Below, piece after piece: positions 10,087 through 18,281 of a stretch of DNA of 34,013 nt. A program made the translations under genes and the position numbers. The DNA comes from Nemertoderma westbladi. Taxonomy: Eukaryota > Xenacoelomorpha > Nemertodermatida > Nemertodermatidae. The number at the start of each line of letters is the position of its first letter. Within the stretch, counting starts at the first letter, position 1. The notes beneath the pieces were generated by a model. That model was not told where the DNA came from. It was given only the letters and a program-made list of their open reading frames with translations, and ran no database searches. Location of the stretch: positions 1-34,013 of the forward strand of contig JAUCBJ010000511.1 in NCBI GenBank assembly GCA_032718475.1. The letters run 5' to 3'.

Positions 10087-10157
10087 AGTTTACAGTGCAA
10101 GTACGGACGTTTCGTTATTTACTAATAACATCATCAGCGTAAATAAGCGGCACAAAC
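10087..10157 (-). ncRNA. Hammerhead ribozyme-like motif, PLE dimer type with minimal stem III
   Basis: On the minus strand the core strand CTGATGA (10137-10131) is followed by stem II GTTATT/AATAAC with loop AGTA (10129-10114), then GAAAC (10113-10109) and GTC (10108-10106). Inner stem I pairs TACG (10141-10138) with CGTA (10105-10102). An outer stem pairs GTGC (10153-10150) with GCAC (10098-10095) across an internal loop. Cleavage would follow C10106. Stem III is reduced to A-C/G-U with no loop, as in the small Penelope-associated hammerheads known to act as dimers. One extra U (10130) sits between the core and stem II and could impair activity. Confidence 0.7.
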
Positions 10158-10249
10158 AGACAATAAAACAGTTATACAATTAAACCTAGTGTAGGACTAC
10201 AACAAAAGTTCAAATTACCCGCCAATTCCTAACAAGAAGTACTGTAAGC

Positions 10250-10640
10250 TCAAAACAAAAATAAGGGAAAAGATGATTCTTGGATGTTGAGAGAAGGTCT
10301 GTATTTTCGAATTAGTATGCTTTCCTTAATTAAGATGTCATAACTGTTCGAAGCACGGGAGAAAATTGAAAAGTCATCATAATGTACACTATGATTTGTT
10401 TCAAGTGAGTGATCACGTATAGCTGAGTGCTTGGGTGTGCGACAGGTTTTCCCGTGCGGGGTGATAACCCTAGATGCTCCGACACTCTGACCTTATAGTG
10501 GCGTATTGATTTGCCAAAATAAGTGGCCGCACAGCCACTGCACTTAAATTTATAAATGGTCAGGGGACGGAGCTCTGAGGGTAATTTATCCTTAAACGGG
10601 AAAAAGCTACTTAAGCGACAGGAGGGAAGGGAGATAAGAG
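10250..10640 (-). pseudogene. Penelope-like element GIY-YIG endonuclease tail, frameshifted
   Basis: Minus-strand frame with FKDKLPSELR, a CSGC pair, YFGKS and RHYKVRVSEHLG. This is the GIY-YIG nuclease with zinc-binding cysteines found at the C-terminus of endonuclease-bearing Penelope-like RT proteins. Near 10425 the frame shifts: the downstream homology (AIRDHSLETNHSVHYDDF, later NIQESSFPL) is in another frame and ends at a TGA at 10250-10252. The RT part that should precede it is missing on this strand, because an oppositely oriented RT fragment begins at about 10638. The copy is therefore broken twice. Confidence 0.8.
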
Positions 10641-11132
10641 CGTGTTGACTCCGATGACTGGTTGGTTGATGCACTACGGGCCGAAGATCGACTTAGCACT
10701 TATCTGCGGTCTATCAAGAAGTCCTGGGACATCGATGACAAGACATTCAGTTCGATTTTACCTACCGGGACCCACCCATGTATATTATACGGCTTGCCCA
10801 AAGTTCACAAGTTGGGTTGCCCTGCTCGGCCGATTCTGTCGGCCATCATGACCCCTGGCTACAACCTCGCCAAGTATCTGGTACCTATTCTGGAACCTTC
10901 AACCACCAACTCTTACACGGCAAGGGATACTTTCTCAGCCGTTAGGGATATCACGAACATTACTAATGCTAAGGACGGCTTTATGGTTAGCTTTGATGTT
11001 AAAAGCCTGTTTACGAATGTGCCAGTTTCTGAGACTATAACGATAATATTAGATAAACTATTTTGTGATGGCTGCACACATGTGGGTGGTTTGTCCCGCA
11101 GCGAATTCAAGCGCCTCTTGGAGTTTTGCTCC
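10638..11132 (+). pseudogene. Penelope-like reverse transcriptase, N-terminal/finger fragment
   Basis: About 165 codons in frame after a TAA at 10635-10637. Visible motifs are LPKVHK, RPILSAI, YNLAKYLVP, and SFDVKSLFTNVP, which corresponds to RT motif A with its catalytic Asp. These are characteristic of Penelope-like RTs. The frame is cut at the adapter: the last codons to 11147 are adapter-derived. The palm motif C (YxDD-like), thumb and nuclease are absent. There is no start codon of its own, and the fragment begins inside the protein. Confidence 0.85.
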
Positions 11133-11185
11133 AGTACTCTGCGTTGATACCACTGCTTTAAGCAGTGGTATCAACGCAGAGTACT
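11133..11185. other. Inverted pair of SMART/gDNA-amplification adapter sequences (artefact)
   Basis: 11160-11185 is a 26-base oligonucleotide of the SMART family (AAGCAGTGGTATCAACGCAG, then AGTACT), used as a PCR adapter in cDNA and ultra-low-input genomic libraries. 11133-11158 is its exact reverse complement, with one T between them. Two amplified fragments joined adapter to adapter would give this structure. It is laboratory-derived and marks a probable false join between 11132 and 11186. Confidence 0.95.
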
Positions 11186-11520
11186 CATTGGGGTAAAATA
11201 AACTCTAATGTATTAGACTTCTCAGATGATCCCCCCCCCCCCCCCCCAGTTATTATCTAAATAGCATTACGGCCTGTCCTCCTGTATCATAAGTTAAGTA
11301 ATTGCCTCGTTAGGACAATGTGTCGGCGCACTTAGCGAAATATTTGACGGTGGTTCTAAAGGAGAAACAAAATGGCTGCTGTACAGTGATGCAGCACCCA
11401 ATGGCTCTCTGTGACGAAACCAAAAATTATATATTTGGGGGTCAGGGATAAAAAGAGAACAATTCTTGAATTCTTTTATAAATAGTATGATGTAAATAAT
11501 ATAGTTCTAACAAGGATGTT
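11186..11520. other. Non-coding stretch with a C17 run
   Basis: No gene recognised. It contains a run of 17 C at 11231-11247. There is no continuation of either the Penelope-like RT or the BEL/Pao RT, as would be expected if the join were genuine. Confidence 0.5.
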
Positions 11521-11660
11521 TTACGTTACGTTACGTTACGGTATTACGTTACTTTACGGTTGAAAAACTGAACTTTTTACATTACGATATTACATTACGG
11601 AATAATTTCCAAATTACGTTACTGTATTCCGGAAAAAATAAATACCGTAACGTAATAACC
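11520..11660. repeat. TTACG pentamer-rich patch with inverted copies
   Basis: TTACG is repeated in tandem at about 11521-11540 and in scattered copies after. Reverse-oriented CGTAA copies lie at about 11646-11656, so the patch can fold. It is not the arthropod telomere motif TTAGG nor TTAGGG. Confidence 0.6.
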
Positions 11661-11820
11661 GGTTCAGATTCCATAGGACCACAAAGAGATATTTATAGTT
11701 TCATCATATTTTTGACTAAACATCGGAAAACTATAGTTTCAATTCAATGTTTTGAAATTGCAAATTAACTTAACCATAAAAATAACTTTAAATTCCCCGC
11801 TTTATTGATCATTATTCTGT

Positions 11821-12004
11821 ATTCCTGTGAAGAACCAAGACCCACGGTACCGGTACCGGTACTGACGGTATTCCTGTGAAGAACCAAGACCCACGTTACC
11901 GGTACTGACGGTATTCCTGTGAAGAACCAAGACCCACGTTACCGGTACTGACGGTATTCCTGTGAAGAACCAAGACCCACGTTACCGGTACCGGTACTGA
12001 CGGT
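11821..12004. repeat. 43/49-bp tandem repeat, four copies
   Basis: Units start with ATTCCTGTGAAGAACC at 11821, 11870, 11913 and 11956. Units 1 and 4 are 49 bp and units 2 and 3 are 43 bp. The difference is one extra GGTACC (a six-base palindrome) in the ACCGGTAC tail. Copies are otherwise almost identical. Confidence 0.9.
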
Positions 12005-13040
12005 ATTCCAGTTACTCCCTTACCCCGGTATAAAAACGTTATTATTATTTTCCATATAATAAACTATTAATCTATTAATCTTGAAATTAACTCAGAAACT
12101 TTGCGAGTTGAAACTCAGCACGAGAATTAGTGTGTTCTAGAACTCTGTATTTAGTCGCCTTCAGATTGGTCGAATTTTAACAGTGTTGCTGGAACTCTAA
12201 ACAGATTAATTAATCGAGTCCTCAAACTATTATTTAGGTCATGGATCATATAGTTTAGATTATGTAGTTTATGTTGTTTTAAGTAGCCTATACTGAAGAA
12301 GTGCGCGTAGAATTAGCTTTTGGCTAAATTGATAGGGGGACTTCATCATAAATAACTGGAGAAGCCAGGAAGCTGGCTATAAGGATACCGTGTACAGACA
12401 AACAAAACCTATTAAAGCATTTAGCTTTATATTGAATAGCAAGATAGCTATTTATTTTAGCGAATAGCTATTTACTACGATATTTAAATTATTCATCAAA
12501 AAAACTTATTTATAACACGGAAAAAAGTATAACTTTTTTTCACTATTCTCGAGGCATTTTTATTTACCGAGCCCCAGCGAGGTTAATAAAGGGTTGAGAG
12601 AATATTGAAAAAAAATGTTCTACATTTTTTTCCCATGTAATACGTAATTTTATTTTTAAATTGTTGGTACTTTTTGTTGCGCAATTCTTTAATTAAATTA
12701 TAGAGCGATATAGGGCCTAGTACTGTAGTGTTACAAAATAAATTTAACTGTAGTATTTTACTATATTCCTTCCATAGTTACTGCGATTCATATTACTGCA
12801 CTCTTCAACTCCTGATGCTGCCTAACTCAATGTTAAATAATTTAGTGTTCTCGAATATTTATTAGGTGACTGGAGAGCCGCTTAACTACATAAGCCAATA
12901 TTGGATATATATTGGACAATATTGCGTACTTTTTTTTCCCAAGGGAAAGAAGTACCCCTATTTCTCCCGATTTTGAGGTATATTCGAGCTGAAAAGTAAC
13001 AATTTAAGAAGAAAACTTATTATTTTAATTCGAATTTCAA
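12005..13040. other. AT-rich intergenic DNA, no gene recognised
   Basis: Several poly-A and poly-T stretches and short dyads occur (for example around CCAATATTGG at 12895). No coding frame or RNA gene could be supported. Confidence 0.5.
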
Positions 13041-13139
13041 CAACATAAGGTCCGGATTGGCTCCGGTTTCATTTGCCCGGAGCCGGAGCCAGGAAATAGG
13101 CCCAGAGCTCCGGATTTCCGGAGCTCTGTTGCATCCCTA
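13041..13139. mobile_element. Possible hAT-like element end with a 24-bp palindrome
   Basis: A GC-rich patch in AT-rich DNA. 13104-13127 is a perfect hairpin (AGAGCTCCGGA, TT, TCCGGAGCTCT), and the sequence then ends GTTGCATCCCTAG. Read on the minus strand this is TAGGGATGCAAC, resembling the short terminal repeats of hAT-type elements. I found no partner end or target duplication. Confidence 0.3.
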
Positions 13140-13168
13140 GACGGACTATTTAATATTCAATGGTAACC

Positions 13169-13958
13169 AAAAGTCTATAAAATTTTATTTTGCGGATCAT
13201 ATGTTTATTCATGAAAATTCTGCATAAATTTGCATAACACAAGCCAAACAAAAGGAACAATAGGGATGAGTAAGTGGCAAATTGGATATGTTCTAGAATA
13301 ATTTAATCAATAAGCTGTGATTCAATGGGATATTAGTAATATTTACACTGGCGTGTTACACATTAATTGCTATATCTGGGAAACTAGAAGTCGCATCAAA
13401 TTGTAAATATATCAAAAACTTCACGATATATTAAGGTAACTGTTGTAAAAAAATTATACAATTCCACTGCAAGGAAATTTCATAATTTCCATTAATGTTA
13501 GCGAAGATTTTTCACATAATTAAATTGTGATTGCTCTATTGATTTTAGGTGTAATATATTTATTTGTTTTAGTTTAAAAACCGCAATTTAGTTTATAATA
13601 TAACAAATAAATATTTTTGGGATAAGGGTTTTTGAGGTCGATAAATCCGATGGGCGAGGTTACATCCACCCGCTTAGTAGAGAAGGAGTGTAAATAAGGT
13701 CCTTATATTGTACCAGCAAAATTGGTATTAAAAATGGTTAAATTATTACACAAATTTCCGTTGCCCTGTAAACTAAATTGGTAACTATATAGAAGTGCAT
13801 TCTTTAGTCAATCGATAGTCATTAGAGTAAAGTTTGTCTGTACCAAATTTGGAGAAAATCCCACCAATAGATTTCTTGTTGCTATGTAAAATCCATGTTG
13901 CTAAGGAAAGAAACAGGAAATTGAAGGTGATCCGCATAATATATTTTTATAGACTTTT
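13169..13958. mobile_element. 790-bp inverted-repeat element (MITE-like), copy 1
   Basis: Starts AAAAGTCTATAAAA and ends with its imperfect inverse TTTTTATAGACTTTT. The terminal inverted repeats are about 31 bp and include GCGGATCA. There is no coding capacity. A second copy is at 16864-17660 in the same orientation with scattered substitutions. Similarity between the copies continues about 95 bp beyond the right terminal repeat, so a larger segment was duplicated. Confidence 0.7.
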
Positions 13959-14576
13959 TTGGGGGTATTAACAAGGTAATGTAGAATAAAAAAATTGGTT
14001 TGGATGAATTGTTGAGTTGACCCCCTTTTTTGGCTCGATTGACTCGCCTATCGCCAGTTAGTTTCGTTAATGAACCTGTTTCGTGCTACTCGTACTCGTA
14101 TTATTGCGCAACATTTCCATGGAATTGTAATATATTCAGCGAAGCACCGCTCCATGGCGCTCTTCTGATATTGTCGATCTCCATCTACACCACTAGATGG
14201 CGTTCACACCAGACCTATTTTCATTGTTTTCTTTTGAACTCGAACAACAACATAATCCTTTAGCAGAGCCATCAACGTTTGACGAATCTAGAAATAAAAG
14301 TACCAAAAACTTGGATTTGTAAAGTAAAAACGAAGGACCTGTAAAAAAAGGAATGTAAAAAAAACAATTCCTAAGCTATTTCAATAATGTGAACAGTAGA
14401 AAACTGGATTCAATCTGTCAAAACAGGCCTTAATATCGAATGGTCTACCATGACCAAAAAAATTTGAGAGGGGGGGAGGGGGGGGGGGGGGGTGTACCTA
14501 TAACACACTAGTACCTGTCCTAGTTCATGGGATGCGAGTCGGGAAATAATAGGAAATTTCCTGAGGAAATTTCTTT
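13959..14576. other. Flank between element copy 1 and the satellite, with a G run
   Basis: The first 95 bp are shared with the flank of copy 2 (up to TTGACTCGCCTAT). The rest is unique. An interrupted G run (7 G, A, 15 G) is at 14470-14492. No gene is supported. Confidence 0.5.
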
Positions 14577-16115
14577 TAGGGACCGACCGACCCTGGGACC
14601 ATGGCACGAGGGTCTCACAGGTTAGGGACCGACCGACCCTGGGACCATGGCACGAGGGTCTCACAGGTTAGGGACCGACCGACCCTGGGACCATGGCACG
14701 AGGGTCTCACAGGTTAGGGACCGACCGACCGTGGGACCATGGCACGAGGGTCTCCCAGATTAGGGACCGACCGACCCTGGGACCATGGCACGAGGGAGGG
14801 TCTCCCAGGTTAGGGACCGACCCTGGGACCATGGCACGAGGGTCTCACAGGTTAGGGATCGACCGACCCTGGGACCATGGCACGAGGGCCTCACAGGTTA
14901 GGGACCGACCGACCCTGGGACCATGGCACGAGGGTCTCACAGGTTAGGGACCGACCGACCCTGGGACCATGGCACGAGGGTCTCCCAGGTTAGGGACCGA
15001 CCGACCCTGGGACCATGGCACGAGGGTCTCCCAGGTTAGGGACCGACCCTGGGACCATGGCACGAGGGTCTCACAGGTTAGGGACCGACCGACCCTGGGA
15101 CCATGGCACGAGGGTCTCCCAGGTTAGGGACCGACCGACCGTGGGACCATGGCACGAGGGTCTCACAGGTTAGGGACCGACCGACCGTGGGACCATGGCA
15201 CGAGGGTCTCACATCACAGGTTAGGGACCGACCGACCCTGGGACCATGGCACGAGGGTCTCCCAGGTTAGGGACCGAGCGACCCTGGGACCATGGCACGA
15301 GGGTCTCCCAGGTTAGGGACCGACCCTGGGACCATGGCACGAGGGTCTCACAGGTTAGGGACCGACCGACCCTGGGACCATGGCACGAGGGTCTCACAGG
15401 TTAGGGACCGACCGACCCTGGGACCATGGCACGAGGGTCTCCCAGGTTAGGGACCGACCGACCCTGGGACCATGGCACGAGGGTCTCCCAGGTTAGGGAC
15501 CGACCCTGGGACCATGGCACGAGGGTCTCACAGGTTAGGGACCGACCGACCCTGGGACCATGGCACGAGGGTCTCCCCGGTTAGGGACCGACCGACCCTG
15601 GGACCATGGCACGAGGGTCTCACAGGTTAGGGACCGACCGACCCTGGGACCATGGCACGAGGGTCTCCCAGGTTAGGTACCGACCCTGGGACCATGGCAC
15701 GAGGGTCTCACAGGTTAGGGACCGACCGACCCTGGGACCATGGCACGAGGGTCTCCCAGGTTAGGGACCGACCCTGGGACCATGGCACGAGGGTCTCCCA
15801 GGTTAGGGACCGACCCTGGGACCATGGCACGAGGGTCTCCCAGGTTACGGACTGACCGACCCTGGGACCATGGCACGAGGGTCTCACAGGTTAGGGACCG
15901 ACCGACCCTGGGACCATGGCACGAGGGTCTCCCAGGTTAGGGACCGACCCTGGGACCATGGCACGAGGGCCTCCCAGGTTAGGGACCGACCCTGGGACCA
16001 TGGCACGAGGGTCTCCCAGGTTAGGGACCGACCCTGGGACCATGGCACGAGGGTCTCCCAGGTTAGGGACCGACCGACCCTGGGACCATGGCACGAGGGT
16101 CTCCCAGGTTAGGGA
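14576..16115. repeat. 46/42-bp satellite, 34 units
   Basis: I count 34 copies of a GC-rich unit containing GGGACCATGGCACGAGGGTC. The full unit is 46 bp. A shorter 42-bp form lacks one GACC tetramer in the ACCGACCGACC part. Other variation is mostly a CAC/CCC switch in the TCTCACAGG segment. Each unit has a CCATGG site. The open frames across the array are a by-product of the repeat and are not genes. Confidence 0.95.
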
Positions 16116-16863
16116 GTTCTGTTCATGTTTTACATTGAAAGCAATTTCGGAAATTAATACATTTTAATTTTAACTCTTTCACAATTTAATACCTCCTGCT
16201 ATTTGGAAAATTCAGAAAACACAGGAAAAAAAAGTAGAGTAAACACTAGAATACGTCAATACGGGTGACGTATACTTTTCCGGAAAGTCCCTTGAAAGAA
16301 CATATCTCCTGAAAACTCATCCCTAAACAGATCCAATGGTAGGTAAATATGCCTTTAATTACAAAATTTCCGTTCTAGTTTGTAAATATTCTACTGATAC
16401 AATTATTGTTGGCCAGACATTCGGCAACTTTTGAAGAGATTGGCCAATGTGTGAAAGTTGCACATTTCGTCATGGTGATCAGATTGGTTTGTTACACGAA
16501 TTAATACTATAGTGAATGAGTAAAAGAATAAAGATAAAGATAAAGATATGGGGTAAATAAAAAAAAACTGTAAAATCTACTGGTCAGCAATAATGATGTT
16601 GTTTTCCGAAATTCCAACATAACGAAAGGCTTAATATATAACGACAGACGAATAGGCAGCTGAAAAGCTGCCTATGAAGGTTTTGTTGTTAAATGTTTTT
16701 GTTAAAATCCTTAAACTTTACAATATGAAGCGACAGTAGAAAACGTATCCAACTGATTTATAAAGTTTATAGTCGAGTAAATCTAGCAAAAAACCCATAA
16801 GTATTTCGCAATCAATCCGAACCACACATTTTGGATTCTATATTACCTTATTAATGACCAAAA
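16116..16863. other. AT-rich spacer with a perfect hairpin
   Basis: No gene recognised. It contains a short AAAGAT repeat (about 16530-16548) and a perfect 10-bp hairpin with a GAAA loop at 16652-16675. Confidence 0.5.
16652..16675. other. Perfect 10-bp hairpin with GAAA tetraloop
   Basis: ATAGGCAGCT, GAAA, AGCTGCCTAT. It folds on the plus strand with a GNRA-type loop. There is no U-run after it and no known RNA family is recognised. Confidence 0.6.
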
Positions 16864-17660
16864 AAAAGTCTATAAAATTTTATTTTGCGGATTATATGTT
16901 TATTCATGGAAATTCTGCGTAAATTTGCATAACACAAGCCAAACAAAAGGAAGAGTAGGGAAAAGTAAGTAGCAAATTAGTGATGTTCCAGAATAATTTA
17001 ATTAATTTCACAATAAGCTGTGATTCAATAGGAAATTAGTAATATTTACACTGGCGTGTTACACATTAATTGCTATATCTCGGAAACTAGAAGTCGCATC
17101 AAATTTTTAAATATATCAAAAACTTCACGATATATTAAGGTAACTGTTGTAAAAAAATTATACAATTCCACTGCAAGGAAATTTCATAATTTCAATTAAT
17201 GTTAGTGAAGATTTTTCACATAATTAAATTGTGATTGCTCTATTGATTTTAGGTGTAATTTATTTATTTGTTTTAGTTTGAAAACCACAATAGTTTATCA
17301 TATAACAAATAAATTTTTTGGGGATAGGGGATTTTGAGTTCGATAAATCCGATGGGCGAGGTTACATCCACCCGTTTAGTAGAGAAGTTGTGTAAATAAG
17401 CTCCCTGTATTGTACCAGCAAAATTGGTATTAAAAATGGATCAATTATTACACAAATTTCCGTTGCCCTGTAAATTAAATTGGTAACTATATAGAAGTGC
17501 ATACTTCAGTCTATCGATAGTCATTACAGTAAAGTTGGTCTGTACCAAATTTGGAGAAAATCCCACCAATAGACCCCTTGTTGCTATGTAAAATCCATGT
17601 TGCTAAGGAAAGAAACAGGAAATTGAAGGTGATCCGCATAATATATTTTTATAGACTTTT
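16864..17660. mobile_element. 797-bp inverted-repeat element (MITE-like), copy 2
   Basis: Direct-oriented second copy of the element at 13169-13958, with the same AAAAGTCTATAAAA and TATAGACTTTT ends and the same internal order. Substitutions and small indels are scattered. The shared sequence extends right to about 17763. Confidence 0.7.
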
Positions 17661-17763
17661 TTGGGGGTATTAACAAGGTAATGTAGAATAAAAAAATTGG
17701 TTTGGGTGAATTGCGAATTTGTTATGGGTTGACCCCCTTTTTCGTCTAGATTGACTCGCCTAT

Positions 17764-18092
17764 AAGGGAAACCAAATACGTTGGAACTATCAATAATTCA
17801 ATAGAACCGGTAGGAGTTGTAGCTACATCGAATAACGGGGCTTTACCAATTAAGGGAAAGGAGCAGGTTACGTTGGGATTGGGAAGAACAGCTTTCATTA
17901 TCAGGTAGACAATGTTGTAGACAATATTTGTAATTAATTATAAATTGGGCGAAGACTGCTCTGTGTGAAGTTTACTTGTACCGTAGTAAGTACCGGTAGT
18001 GGTTACAGGCGGTGTAAGTAATATACATTGTGCCGAAAAATTATGTTAGTCGTAACATTTTAATCCATTCACAAATATTATTGCGGTAATTA
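17764..18092. other. Sequence downstream of CMSS1 exon 4, no terminal exon found
   Basis: I looked here on the minus strand for the last CMSS1 exon. A frame around 17800-17920 looks mildly coding-like, but it has no usable acceptor before it and does not end like CMSS1. Nothing is called. Confidence 0.4.
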
Positions 18093-18281
18093 TTATTTTC
18101 TGACCTGCTTTACGTCAACCATTCTAGCCGATTTAATGTCCCTCCAATTCCAGTCGAGTACGAAATAGCGAGTTCGTTTTAGGGACATGGCCTTACCGTC
18201 GAGGAGAGATTGTAAGCGATGGGGGGTGCACAGAGCCAAGTGGACGACGTTGTTGGACAGGTAGAGGGATTGCTCGTCAAA
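18093..18281 (-). CDS. CMSS1: CMSS1 exon 4 (3' limit uncertain)
   Basis: Acceptor TATGTTTAG before 18281. It encodes NVVHLALCTPHR and FVLDWNWRD, the most conserved block. The open frame runs to TAA at 18093-18095. Possible donors lie at 18113 (GTAAAG) and 18104 (GTCAGA). Confidence 0.8.
   Translation of the reverse strand, partial: FDEQSLYLSNNVVHLALCTPHRLQSLLDGKAMSLKRTRYFVLDWNWRDIKSARMVDVKQVRK

Larger units (their letters stand above)
10056..11132. mobile_element. Penelope-like retroelement pieces in inverted arrangement
   Basis: The left portion (10056-about 10640) is the 3' end of a Penelope-like element on the minus strand: GIY-YIG tail, then terminal region with a hammerhead-like motif. 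The right portion (10638-11132) is a reverse transcriptase fragment on the plus strand. The two halves meet head to head. Inverted PLE copies are known in genomes. The adapter pair at the right edge also makes an amplification chimera possible. Confidence 0.75.

Noticed and set aside
11520-11660. Telomere-like pentamer repeat
   Set aside because: The motif is TTACG, irregular and bidirectional, not a known telomere repeat.
14693-16167. Open frames of 66-84 codons running through the 46/42-bp satellite, both strands
   Set aside because: They are translations of the repeat itself. The 46- and 42-bp units shift the frame irregularly, and there is no non-repeat coding sequence.
17800-17930. Possible last exon of CMSS1 on the minus strand
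   Set aside because: Weak resemblance only. There is no AG acceptor after the upstream in-frame stop, and the end does not look like the family C-terminus.
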